Source: Ulota crispa
Lineage: Eukaryota; Streptophyta; Bryopsida; Orthotrichales; Orthotrichaceae
Direction: 5' to 3'
Assembly (NCBI GenBank): GCA_963920765.1
Contig: OY987243.1
Span: 29,635,060 to 29,699,059 of the forward strand
Length of the DNA stretch: 64,000 nt
A program made the translations under genes and the position numbers. The notes under the pieces are model-generated. The model did not search any database and had not been told where the DNA came from. It saw nothing but the letters and a program-made list of their open reading frames with translations. Shown piece after piece: positions 46,373 to 57,794 of the stretch (the first letter of the stretch is position 1; the number at the start of each line of letters is the position of its first letter).

Positions 46373-49300
46373 TCATGATGAGCGAGAGTGTGTCTGCGGT
46401 GAGTGTTGATGTTGCGAGTTCTCATCCCACGCGTTATCAGAGAGGCGCGACATGGACTCGCTGTCGTCGACGCCAACGGCACTGGCCATATTAAACGGGT
46501 GCAAGCTCTCAAGCAGAAGCAGCACGTCGTGCATGCAGGGCCGCTTCTCCGGAACCATGTCCACGCATTGCAAGGCGATTTTCAGCATGACCTCCATCTC
46601 CTCTTCGACGTTCTGGTAGTGCAGAAGCTCCTGGTCGAACACCTCTGCAGTCGGTTCATCCGTAACAACAGCCTCCACCCACCGCGGCAAGTCCAGGCCT
46701 TCGTCGTCCTTGGGCGCTTTCCCCGTGAGAAGCTCCAGCAGGAGAACGCCGAAGCTGTACACGTCGGACATCTGCGTCACTCTCCGCGTCTCCGCCACTT
46801 CCGGGGCCCGGTACCCGACGATCTTCGCTTGCGAGGATGAAGAGGACAGTAACTGTGCTAGGCCGAAATCGGAGATGCAGGCTTGCAAGTCACGGCTGAG
46901 AAGAATGTTGGAGGACTTGATGTTGCCGTGCACGAATCGTGGACCTCCCTGTGCGTGCAGATACGCAAGCCCTCGTGCTGTGCCCAGCGCCACCTTCACC
47001 CTTGTCGCCCAATCCAACGGTGTCCGCCTACTGCCCAGATTCCCTGCGCAACAAACCCAAACATAAACACCATCAGTACACAATCACAATTTCATAACTG
47101 AGTTCTGAGCAAGTTAATCCTAAAAAACTTACTCTACAAAGTGTCGAACTTTTTTCACTTCATGCATAGTAGTTGAGTAACGTGCCTAGTACTCCGTCTG
47201 CCCCTCTAAAAAGCTCCAAATCACACACATTTCTACTAGCACTGACAAACTCCATTTTGCTCATTCCAAACGCTGAGAAAGCATTTGCCATGAGGGCAAG
47301 TTCAGAGATTAGAAAGCACTTCTCTCCTAACATGGCCTTGCCCATATGAAATCATCAATAATGAGGAGCTTGCAGCATGCACAAATATGATACGTTTTGC
47401 ATGGAACTTGGGTGCCCAAATGGCGACATCAAAGCTGAAGATTTTGCATATATTTGATAGATGATATATTGATTATAAAATGCATGTGCACAAAGACTAA
47501 AATACAGTTAATCCTTTGCAAGAAAGCTTTTGGACGTTTTAGAAGGACAGAGGGAGTAATTCAGTTCTGAGCAAGTTAACCCTAAAAAAATTGCACTATA
47601 GTCCAGTATCGTACGTTTCTTTTTCACTTCATGTATAGTAATTGAGCAAAGGGTTAAAAGTGGTACCGTGGAGAAGGATGGAGAGGCTGCCCATCTGCAT
47701 GAAGTCATACACGAGCAGCTTCTCGTTGGTGGAGAAATAATACGCGCGCAGCGGCACGATGTTGCGGTGCTGCAGTTTGCCGACGATCTGGATCTGCGAC
47801 TCGAATTCCTTCTTCCCCGTGACAACGTCTTTCAACCGCTTCACTGCCATGATGGTACCGTCCTCCAGGATGGCCTTGTACGCCGTGCCCACGCTGCCCT
47901 TGCCAAGCACCTCCGCGGACGCGCGCAGCAGGTCCTCCAGGTCGAACGCGTACCGTTTGCCGTCGAAGAACATGAGTTTGCTGCGATCCAGCTTCTCGCC
48001 TGATGCGCTGTAGTACTCCTCCGTCGTCGGTGCCGCCGTCGGGTCCAATTCCTTCTCACGAGCTCGGTCCTCTGCTTTTGGCGAACCCTGTACAACCGAA
48101 CTTGCATTATTAGAATTGCAAGAGACTTTGGTAAAACGGTGGGCATTAGGGTAGGAGGTGCATTAGGGTAGGAGGTTCTAATTCGGTGCAGGCTCTAAAA
48201 TGGTGCACCTTCTCAAATGTGCTATGCTTGTACATGTTGTTTTCATAGCCTTTCAATCATGTATAATAGAATTCCTCTAAACAAATATCTCACTTGTTTC
48301 AACACTACCCACCCTACTATAATTTCCACAGACCAGTGTACGCACTCAATCCCAAACATATTAGTTTAGAGGAGTTCTACTATACAAGTAATGTACATTT
48401 GAGGAGAGGTACCATTTTAGAGACATGTGGCCTTTGCACTTTACAATTTCATAGCTAATTCCACAAAGCTCCAAAAAATATGGAACAACTTGAGTTAGAC
48501 ACCAATTCCTCTTGCCTTTCAAGGAGAATTTACTGAAAAACATTTTGAGAAGTTCCACCTCCCCAAATTTCTGTTTCAGCCCTTAGATGCTCCATTCATG
48601 AGGCTCCTACCTTACTGGTCAACGAAAACGGCTGAAAGTGCATACAGTTTCGTGCACTAGACGTACCTGGTTGTGTTTCTTTCTTCGTCGACAAAGACAG
48701 CACAACAATCCGAGGAGGAAGATGGCGAAAAGCGCGGCTGCGCCGCTGGCGATACCCGCGATTGCACCTTTTGATAAGCCCTTGTCAGATGAGGATGCTG
48801 AAAGGGCTGCACCTACTGGGCTTGGAGATGGTGCAATTGGGAATGGACATACTTTAATAGGCACGCCACATAAGTTAGGATTGCCGAGGAAGGAAGCTGG
48901 CGGAAAGCGAGTCAGGGTTGGGGGAATGGGTCCTGACAGGTTGTTGATGGAGACGTCGAACAATGCGAGGTTGGGTAGATTGAAGGGCGGAATGCTCCCG
49001 GAGAACGAGTTGTTGCGCAGGTTTAGCATGAAAAGGTCCGGGAATAGCCCTAGTGACGCCGGTATAGTGCCCTTCAAGCTGCCCATACAAACACACAAAC
49101 CACGTCAGTGTTCACATTCCTTGACGTTTCTCTCAAGGCCGACCAAAAATCGTAACTTTGTGTATGTTTAAGGTGCACAGCAAAAGCATCATATCTTTGT
49201 AACTATCGATCACGTCTAAAACTGCAACATTTATGGATCACCATTACGTTTCCGTATGCGCTCTAAAAAGCAATATTATCAAAGTCGCCCACATCTCAAA

Positions 49301-50235
49301 CATCACTTGTTGCAAATGCCACATCTCGAATACTACTTGAGAGGTTGCGTTTTCGTGAATATAGTGATAATATCTGAACCATGACCAACATTGTGAAGGA
49401 TAAGGGCGTTTAAACGAAGGAAAATTTCATGGATACCCCTGAAGTTTGCAATATTTACATAGATATACCAGTTTGCTATTTCATTTCAGAAATTACACAA
49501 ATATCCTTGGACCAAATATTTCAGACAATTGTATTGTTGTGCATGCCACTTCCGTTCTTTCTTTCTGCACATATTGCTTTTTTCTTTTCAATACAGTCCC
49601 TTCATTGGTCATGAAGAAAGTACAAGCACAACAAATGAATGCCTAATTTTTTGAGTCAAAGGGTATTTGTGCAATGTCTGAAAAAGCAGGGGTATATATG
49701 TAAATATTGCAAACTTCAGGGGTACCCATAAAATTTTCCCTTCAGACAATTGCAGGGATGATGCTGACCTGTTCCTCTCGAGGTTCAAGCGCTGCAATTG
49801 CGGCCACAATCCCGACAAGCTCACTACAGAACCTGAGAATTGGTTGTTCGACAAGTGAAGCCCCTGCAGCTTGTTACACCCGCCAAGCTCGCCAGGAAAC
49901 GCCCCTGTCAACTTGTTGTTCCGCAGGCTCACAACCCTGAGCTCCGTGAGCGACCCCAAACTCCCAGGCGGGATGCGTCCATGCAAGCCCTTGCCAGGCA
50001 GGCGCACTTCCTGGACCCGATTCCCCACACACGTGACGCCCTTCCACGTGCACGTGGCAGTCGCGATGCTCCACTTCAGCTTCGTCCCGCGCGGGTCGTG
50101 CACGCTGCTGAAAACCAGGAGCGCCCGCGTATCAGCAGCCAAGTCCTGGCCAGTCACAACTACAGTAAGCACCGCCATGAACATGGCTGCTGCGACCATG
50201 GTCCACCCGTGGAATCCCCTCTCCCTCTTCATCAT
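46373..50235 (-). CDS. LRR receptor-like kinase, subfamily III (probable pseudokinase), copy 2
   Basis: Four minus-strand exons (50235-49769, 49078-48667, 48087-47667, 47043-46373) with GT..AG borders join into 656 codons without interruption. The order is signal peptide (ending near VVVTG), LRR cap with CTWKGVTC, about five LRRs, a Pro/Ser stalk, transmembrane helix (about 259-286) followed by CRRRKKHN, then a kinase domain with [11 protein letters not shown] (354-364), Lys in MAVK (376), HGN instead of HRD (472-474), DFG (492-494), APE and a Ser/Gln-rich tail. The HGN triad suggests little or no catalysis, as is common in this family. It resembles copy 1 throughout, most closely in the kinase domain. 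It shares intron positions in the LRR region (phase 2) and at 'LLHG' (phase 1), but has an intron after the transmembrane helix (48088-48666) that copy 1 lacks, and no intron after 'YSFGV'. Three of its introns contain MITEs. Confidence 0.94.
47192..47556. mobile_element. Stowaway-like MITE in the kinase-domain intron of gene 2
   Basis: Ends CTCCGTCTGCCCCTC and AAGGACAGAGGGAG with TA on both sides. It matches 6881-7313 through the interior ('tcatcaataatgaggagct', 'gcagcatgcacaaatatg'). About 70 bp shorter than the copy in gene 1. Confidence 0.85.
48163..48614. mobile_element. MITE family D, copy 2, inside intron 2 of gene 2
   Basis: Ends TAGGGTAGGAGGTTCTAA and GAGGCTCCTACCTTA. It is the longest family-D copy and fills most of the private intron 48088-48666. 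The middle (about 48240-48390) is an extra, partly palindromic segment missing from the other copies. Confidence 0.75.
49417..49742. mobile_element. MITE family A, copy 2, inside intron 1 of gene 2
   Basis: GAAGGAAAATTTCATGGATA at the left and GTACCCATAAAATTTTCCCT at the right; the same palindromic layout as copy 1. It ends about 25 bases from the donor of exon 1. Confidence 0.8.
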
Positions 50236-51375
50236 GTCTAACCTTCTGTGATTTCAATCACAATACAGACAGGAATCGAGGTTCCATCATCTTATTCCAA
50301 GCCCGTGTTATATCACATCACACTGTCAATTCTTCGTCTTCGTCTTCCCACATCTTTCTCAGATCGATTACACACTTACTAGCTCGTCAGGCCAATGTAA
50401 GTCGGTGCAAGACTCTAACTAGTACCTGAGACAACAAAAAGCAACGTCGTACTTAGCCCACAACACAACAAGAAATACCATTACGAGGCAACTAGAGATC
50501 AGTTTCTAGCAGGGAGAAGATTCACTCCGGATAAGCACAACCAATCCCAAGTCACGCAACCAGTGCCAAACCCCCAGAGATTAACGTACACAAAACCCAA
50601 CGAGCTCCGAATCCAGAGTACTCTCCGAGAAAAGCGATATGTACCGAGAATTCAGGTACCAGTAGCAATATCGACATGGCGAGCGCTCAATCACAATGCA
50701 GGTCCAAATAGCTAAAACAGACTCAACGATCATATCTCGTTCTACAGTTTTCAAACACTCGCTCCCGCGGGTCCGAAAAGATTAAAAAAATTCAGCGTTC
50801 ATGCTGTCTCTGTAAGGAAGCAAGTGCAGACACCGTCACTGGTACCTGTCCACATCGCGATACGACCAGCGCGTCTTAGTTTCAAAGCAACGACCTCCTG
50901 TAGTTCGTGATTCACACCCCAAGCCTGTCTAATCAATCTGTTTTTATCCAACGCTTTTGCTCCAAGCTCCAAGCTCCAAGCTCCGACCGTGCTAGACCTG
51001 AGATAGTATTGCCCTAAGAATGTTATTGCTTTCTGAGAGAGATTTTCTAGAGCTGAACTAAGCCCGGGAGCTTGATGAGAGAGAGCTGTACTAGACTGAA
51101 AGAGCAACAAAGAGCAGCGATGCCGTTGCAGTAAGGAAAATAGCGGAGGAGTTTGGAGGCGGGAGCGAGTAGCGAATCTGGAATGGTTTTCGGAAGCTTG
51201 GCGCTGGGGCGCTGGGGTGCCAGGAGGGCGATAGAGGTCCGGAAATAGGTTGCAACCGGGAATCCCCGCAAGCGCAATCGATGTCCTATTTCCATGAGCC
51301 GTTGTGACGTGGAATTTACCTTCTGCTCCTTTTTGGGGCGTGTCCACTCTGTTCTCTCCAACTGGATTTTCCTAT
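50236..51375. other. 5' flank of receptor-kinase gene 2
   Basis: Presumed 5' untranslated and promoter region. On the minus strand 51150-51000 is rich in CT. The open frame 50799-51347 has no domain and I do not call it a gene. An exact TATA box or start site cannot be assigned. Confidence 0.4.
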
Positions 51376-51897
51376 TAGCATCATCAATAGAGCACGGGCA
51401 TTTGAGCGAGCCCTGGGACGTCAAAAACACTGCTATTTTTTACTAGAGCATAATTAAGAAATGAGATTACTATCATTGGAAGCATATATAAAAACTAGTC
51501 AAACAAATAAAATGACATATGAGATTGGAAATTGGACTAACAAACTAGAGCCCATTGAAAAAATAGCTAAAGGACAAACAACACGACAAATCATGCCTAA
51601 TAAAGAAAAATTAGGTAGTGGCATTCCAAATTCTGAAAATTTGAAGTGCCACTATCTAATTTTTCTTTATTAGGCATGATTTGCCGTGTTGTTTATCCTT
51701 TAGCTATTTTTTCAATGGGCTCTAGTTTGTTAGTCCAATTTCCAATCTCATATGTCATTTTATTTGTTTGACTAGTTTTTATATATGCTTCCAATGATAG
51801 TAATCTCATTTCTTAATTATACACTAGTCAAAAATAGCAGTGTTTTTGATGTCCCAGGGCCCGCTCAAATGCCCATGCTCTATTGATGATGCCCTTA
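51376..51897. mobile_element. near-perfect hairpin MITE, arms about 260 bp
   Basis: Ends AGCATCATCAATAGAGCACG and GCTCTATTGATGATGCCC. Both arms are almost identical inverted copies ('gcatatataaaaactagtca' and its inverse) with a loop near 51620-51650. The high arm identity implies a young insertion. Its place is about 1.1 kb upstream of receptor-kinase gene 2. Confidence 0.9.
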
Positions 51898-52198
51898 GTG
51901 ATAGTGCAACACTAGTGTCACTCCAAATACACCTTTTTCATTTATAAAAAGATGTAGTGGAATATACCAATGTTTCAACGTGCATTAACTTAAACAAAAG
52001 TTGTGAGCAGTGGTAAATATTACTAGTAAATTAGGACCCCTCTTGGGCCTCCTCGCGAGGTTGTGTTGGAGCTCTAAAATGTCTCGGTTCTTGGTATCCA
52101 AGCCTCGTGAATCTAGGTGGCAGATTTCATCCTTGATGTCACGAGGACGTCAGCTTTGTAAAGAATTGACATGTTCCTTCCCCTAAATAATTATTAGA
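51898..52198. other. intergenic, nothing recognised
   Basis: Short spacer without gene or repeat. Confidence 0.4.
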
Positions 52199-52441
52199 AC
52201 ATCATATTTAATAAATTGGGAAAAAGAGTATATTTTGGGACTTTGAGGTGATCACCTCAAACCGTGCTCTCAGCATTTTTTAATTACACATGTCCTCACC
52301 TGAGAGGAGGAATTTGCAAGGGAAAAAATCTTAGTGGTTGTGATTGAATTTGAACCTTCTAATTTGGTTTAAAGTAACTTTTGGGTTTGAGGGGAAAATA
52401 AAGTGGGACACCTCTTTTTCTCAATTTATTGAATATGGTGT
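52199..52441. mobile_element. MITE family F, copy 2
   Basis: Ends CATCATATTTAATAAATTGG and CAATTTATTGAATATGGTG. The interior matches 25270-25520 ('tcacctgagaggaggaattt'). Confidence 0.75.
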
Positions 52442-52689
52442 TTTTGGATTTCAAGTGAAAATATGGCCATTTGATCCCACTTAGTTGAGTTTATTGTGAT
52501 GATAAGTACCTTGCAAATCCTTGGGTTTGTTCTCATGACCACCTTGTTGGTGTGTCAAAATCAAAACCACTAAGGACAAAACTAGGGTAAATAACCCTGA
52601 ATTTCCTAAAAAAAACAACTAACCTCTCATAAATAATTAAAATACAAGGGTGGCTGTAGAATAGGGAGACCAATCACTACTAAGGTAGT

Positions 52690-53006
52690 AAGGTAGGAAC
52701 ACCCATAAGCGTTAGTGTCCTCATAACCATCACCTCTAAAATCTTGGAAAATCTGTCGAAGTAAATAGATGTAATTACAAGGATGTACAACATGTGAACA
52801 TGAAATCTTAGTGTTGGTTATGGGTGCAATGGCAATTTGCTTTTTAAAAATTCACAACTTATTCTCGCAATGTCCAAATAATACATTCAAAAATGCAAAC
52901 TTGTTTTTTTTTTCTATTCCTAATAGGATCCTATAATTTGCTAGATGTTTATTAATAGTCATCATGTTCAAAACCCTTAGTTGACGCTTATGGGTGCTCC
53001 TACCTT
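52690..53006. mobile_element. MITE family B, copy 2
   Basis: AAGGTAGGAACACCCATAAG at the left and CTTATGGGTGCTCCTACCTT at the right. The same family as 517-823 and 57310-57625. Confidence 0.85.
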
Positions 53007-53320
53007 AAATGTAGCTTCTTTATTAGCTATCACTTCTAAATCACTTGAATGAGGGTGCTACTCACACTACTTTCCAAGTCCCATCTTTGCAAGTTTCACC
53101 TGAACACAAGATTCTAGTTTTGTTGGATAATTAAGGGCAAAAAAAAGTATTGAAGAAAGTTATGAATATTTGTAAAAAACATATTGGTGGAATTCGAGTT
53201 GAAAGTTGGGTTTAGCAAAATGTTTGTCCCAAATCTTGAATGAAGTTCCACCTTCTTTGGCGCCAAGATTTCCAAAAAGTGTTTTCATGTAAGCATTTGG
53301 AACATGAGACTTGAGATAAT
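53007..53320. other. intergenic; segment repeated at 56.4 kb
   Basis: The part around 53150-53290 ('aacatattggtggaattcga', 'gaagttccaccttctttggc') is repeated around 56450-56560, so it belongs to a further repeat whose ends I could not define. Confidence 0.45.
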
Positions 53321-53575
53321 ACCATATTTGTTAATCTAGGAAAAATAGAGATACCATTTTGTACTCTACTTTAAACCCAAAATGTTACCTTAAATCAGAT
53401 TTGAAGGTATCAAAGTCGGTCTGAGACACTAAGATTTTTTCCCTTGCAAATTCCTCCTCTCAAGTGAGGGCACATGTACAAAAAATAAAAAAACGCTAAG
53501 CTTGGTTTTAGGAGATCTCCTAAAACCTTGAAAGTCCCAAAATGTACCGTTTTCCCATATTAACAAATATGGTGT
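53321..53575. mobile_element. MITE family F, copy 3 (inverted)
   Basis: ACCATATTTGTTAATCTAGG at the left and CCCATATTAACAAATATGGT at the right. The interior is the inverse of the other F copies. Confidence 0.75.
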
Positions 53576-54291
53576 TAGATGTAGTATAAGCATCAAGTCC
53601 CAATTTTTTGTTTTACAATTAGATTCTTAGATTTCAATGGGATTTGGGATGTGGGACATAGTGTGAACTACCCCTAAGTCTTGATTAAACTATTGCCATC
53701 CAAACCATGTGTGTAACTCTATCACACGATTTTGTTTCTCTATGAAATGTTTCTTGCACCTATTTAGTAATATATAGTGATGCTTAGATAAGGTCAATGC
53801 CTAGAGCAAGAAAAAAACATAGACCATAAACAAACACCCCACTTAACTAACCCCATAACACAAAAAGATGATTGGGACCTTAATTGACACTATCCAAACT
53901 TTTCTCTTACAAAAGTTGACCTTATCTAAACACCACTATATATTACCTAATCAAATGTCTTCAAAGGAGGTCCCATGGTTGGTGTTGATATGTATACTTT
54001 AAGTCAATTTCAATGTCTTAACTCTAATATTTGGGTTTGCAATTTGTTGCAACTGAGATATGGAATCTCCACCAAACCTTTTCTTGCAAATTCACAAGAA
54101 GGGCCTCCTTCCATGTGAGGAGGTGGGGGGTGCGATTGCATTGAAGCAAGATTGGTTGTGGATGGAGAATTTGCAATCATTGATAACTACTGATGTTTGC
54201 ATTTGGCACTTCCATGTGGAAGCAAGTGGTGCAATCAACCCTTATTAATAATTGGTAAAAACAAAAAAGAATATAATTAGAGCTTTAAATT
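53576..54291. other. intergenic, nothing recognised
   Basis: The small open frame at 54060-54248 has no domain. No gene supported. Confidence 0.4.
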
Positions 54292-54420
54292 CACTACAAG
54301 AAAATCATGATCAAATCTACAAGAAGTTGACAAAGATTGTGACCTAATTTATAATATATTGTAAATTAGGTCATAATTTTGTCAACTTTTTGTAGCTTCA
54401 ACCGTGATTTTCTTGTAATG
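54292..54420. mobile_element. 129-bp CACTA-type MITE
   Basis: Starts CACTACAAGAAAATCA, the canonical CACTA (CMC/En-Spm) terminus, and ends GATTTTCTTGTAATG. It is flanked by the 3-bp duplication ATT (54289-54291 and 54421-54423) and folds back along almost its whole length. Confidence 0.88.
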
Positions 54421-54423
54421 ATT

Positions 54424-55023
54424 GACTAATAAATCAATGAAAAGTAACCAAATAAACTTAAGCCTGAAATTACTTTCATGAGCATCAATTGAGAGAACTA
54501 TTGTAGTTCAATGCTCCTCCCAATCACCAATGCAACATGGAAGGATGCCCTAAGAGTTGTTCTCAAGCGCATCCCCATGGCATAATATGTAGCCAGGTGC
54601 GTATGTCTCTCATTGCGATACTTGTAAGCCAAGACCCTGTTGCGATTGTCTCATCAGTCACCGACTGAAGGAAGAAGGAAGAAGGCAGCTTTCCCAAGGC
54701 ATGACCCATGCCCATAAAACCTGTAAAATTTCTGAATTTGGGCCTCCGTGTATCCTCAAGACTTCATGGTCTTTTCCGTTGTGGTTTCTTCTCCCGCTTT
54801 CAATAAAGCGATCTGTCCGCCCTCCTTGAAGTACAGTATATCCAAAGAAAGGAGTTTTTTAATATTTTGTGACCTCACCCCTATTGCCACTCGCCAAGAC
54901 CCCATTATCGCCGGCCGAGATCCCATTGCCCCTCACCGAGATCCCATTGCAAGTCAAGCAGAGCCACTGAGGGGCGATTCACATTACGTATCACATCTCA
55001 TCTCTGCAAGTCCCACCACAGCG
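54424..55023. other. intergenic; small repeat inside
   Basis: Around 54895-54960 a short tandem word 'gaCCCCATTGCC/gatcccattg' occurs three times. The open frame covering it (54748-55026) shows no domain. Confidence 0.4.
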
Positions 55024-55354
55024 TAAGGTAGTCTGCTCATATAACGATAGGCTCTAAAACCGCTCACCTCACCAAATGTACTCTTCTGGTACATGTTGTT
55101 TTTCATCGTCCCTCAATAATGTACAAGTAATGTACATTTGAGGAGGTGGGCAATTTTAGAGACCTATGGCCTTTCCATTTCAAAATTTCATAGCTAATTT
55201 CACAAAACTTCAAAAATTATGAAACAACTTGGGTTAGATGTCAATTCTTCTTGTCTTTTAAGAAGAATTTATCAAAAAATAGTTCGAGAAAGTTTCACCT
55301 CCCCAAAATTTAGTCTCACCCCTTAGATGGATGGTTTAAGAGCACACTACCTTA
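55024..55354. mobile_element. MITE family D, copy 3
   Basis: TAAGGTAGTCTGCTCATATA at the left and AGCACACTACCTTAG at the right. Interior as in 1568-1860 and 48163-48614. Confidence 0.75.
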
Positions 55355-55830
55355 GTACTGAATAGTGCATTTAGGTTGCCATTAAGGTAGGTAGCTCAAA
55401 AAGCCACAATTTAAGGGCTGATTTGATTTTTCATGGCCTTTTCAAGACATTAAACTTTTTGTCTAATTTCTAGACAAAGAGAAATGGATGTTAAATGCAA
55501 CACTTTTTTTTTCATCTTTTTTGAAGCATTATTGAAGTGTTGATGAATTTTCAAAGCTCTCTATAGTAGGCACCTATTTGTGATTCTAGGTCTCCCATCA
55601 ATTGTCCCCTTGAAACTCATAAAGAGATGAGGTGAAATCAAGGGGTGTGATTGGCTCTTGCAACAAAAAACACTTTTTCTTAGACTAAAGAAGGTCCATT
55701 CAAGAAGCACCTCAAATCCATTCTTGGGCTACCTATGGGACGCATCATCTTTGAGGAACGCAATTCAAGCTACCTCCCTTAGGTTGCCTTACTTTGGAAA
55801 GTTACCACATAACACATCACTTGGCCACTT
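55355..55830. other. intergenic, nothing recognised
   Basis: AT-rich spacer, no gene. Confidence 0.4.
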
Positions 55831-56226
55831 AAGGTAACAGCATCCATAAGCGTTGCGTCCCCATGCCCGTCACCTGACAGTGGCAGGGCTAATCAATAAA
55901 AAAACAAATGGTTGTGGGTGATTGAGTGATGCTTATGAGTGATGAATTGATGTTTGTGAATGACTAGCATGAGGTTTTGAGTACCCACCTCACTATTTAA
56001 GAACCAACAAACCTTGTGATTAGCATCTCTTACACATGGTTCCTACAATTTCAGTGATTTTGGACTTTGAAAATTCTTTGTGAACAAATGCTTGCACTTG
56101 GAACCTTGAAATTGATGCCAATATTTTTGGTTTCCATTTCCTAACTTATAGTATTATTTCAAAGTTAGTCAATTGTTTTACCTACTCCAAAACCCTTATT
56201 TCCATGCCTATGGGTGCGCCTACCTT
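55831..56226. mobile_element. MITE family C, copy 1
   Basis: AAGGTAACAGCATCCATAAG at the left and CCTATGGGTGCGCCTACCTT at the right. The ends resemble family B but the interior is different ('acctgacagtggcagggcta'). Copy 2, inverted, is at 57795. Confidence 0.8.
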
Positions 56227-56811
56227 AGAGGCGCATGCAACTCTTTAGGAATTTGGATTTTCACATGATTTTCTACTTTTATGCTGCTAGTTTGTATTTT
56301 TGCAACTCTGCTGTTGTTCCCAAGTCCTCTAAAAAGCTTATTGCAATAATTATTGATAAAAAGTACTATAGTAGCCATTAGTATTTATATAAAGTAGAAT
56401 GTCATGAATTGAGGGAAAAAAGGAGTACAAAAGAAAGCCATAAATACTTTACCCCAAAATATTGGTGGGATTTGTTTTGAAAGTTGAATTTAACAAATGG
56501 TCAATACAAACCTTGAGTGAAGTTCCACCTTCTTTAACATCAAAACTTCTAAAAAGTGCTACCATGTAAGCAAAATGCAACAAACTAAGATGTAGGACTT
56601 GGAATGTAATGTGAATATGTCAAGTTCCAACTTTTAGTTCCATACCCATTAGAATTCTCAAAATTTAGTGAAACATGGGACATTGGACATAGTGTGAAGC
56701 ACCCCTAAGAGCATGTTCACAAGTAGCCAAGTGCCAAGGTTTGAACCTTAATTCTCCAAGAAGCATTTTATACTATTTCCCACATCCTAGGTCCCACTAA
56801 AATTTGAGAAT
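56227..56811. other. intergenic repeat DNA
   Basis: Contains the repeat shared with 53150-53290. No gene. Confidence 0.4.
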
Positions 56812-57128
56812 AAGGTAGGAACATCCATAAGTGTTAGTTTAAGGGATTTGAACATGATGACTATTAATAAGCATCTATCAAATTATAGGATCCTGTTAGC
56901 AACAGAGAAATAGTAAGTTTGCACTTTCAAATGTATTATCTAGGTACTGTAAGAATAAGTTGTGAATTGTTAAAGAGCAAACTACTATTGTACCCATAAC
57001 CAACATTAAGGTTTTATGTTCACATGTTGTACATCCTTGTAATTTCATCTATTTACTTCTACAAATTTTCCAAAATTTTAGAGGTGATGGTTATGGGGAC
57101 ACTAACGCTTATGAATGTTCCTACTTTA
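56812..57128. mobile_element. MITE family B, copy 3 (inverted)
   Basis: AAGGTAGGAACATCCATAAG at the left and TTATGAATGTTCCTACTTT at the right. Opposite orientation to copies 2 and 4. Confidence 0.8.
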
Positions 57129-57309
57129 TAATTGGTGGAAAGTCAAAAATTAAGACTTGGCTCTTCACACTTTGTTCCAAGCCCCACTTTGTGGTTCACT
57201 GCGTTTTGCTTACACATCAACACTTTTTTATAAATCTTGACGAGAAAAAAGATGAAATTTTAATTGAAGTTCGAATTGCCCAGCTTGCTAAACCCAACTT
57301 TCATCTCAT

Positions 57310-57625
57310 AAAGTAGGAACACCCATAAGCGTCACTGTCTCCATAAGCATCACCTGTGATATTTTGAAAAATCTATGGAAATGAATAGATGTAATTATAA
57401 GGATGTACAACATGTGAACATGAAACCTTAGTGTTGGTTATGGGTGTAATGGGAGTTTGCTCTTTGAAAATTCAAAACTTATTCTCACAATATCCAAATA
57501 ATACATTTGACAGTGCAAACTCAATATTTTTCTGTTCCTAATAGGATCCTATAATTTTCTAGTTATTTATTGATACTCATCATGTTGAAAACCCTTAGTT
57601 TGACGCTTATGGGTGCTCCTACCTT
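57310..57625. mobile_element. MITE family B, copy 4
   Basis: AAAGTAGGAACACCCATAAG at the left and CTTATGGGTGCTCCTACCTT at the right. Very close to copy 2 at 52690. Confidence 0.85.
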
Positions 57626-57794
57626 ATCCCACAAACACTCTTGCACAAAGTACTCATTACTTTCTTTAGTACTCTTTTTTGCTTCCAATAACCTAATGTT
57701 AAATAACTCAATGAAGTTGAGGTGGGACTTGCGTAGATGAGACGTGGGACGTACTGTGAAGCTCCACCCTCAAACTTGGACTGCCTGAAACGAT

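Noticed and set aside
50799-51430. 182- and 127-codon minus-strand frames as genes
   Set aside because: They lie in the CT-rich presumed leader/promoter of receptor-kinase gene 2 and overlap in two phases without domains.
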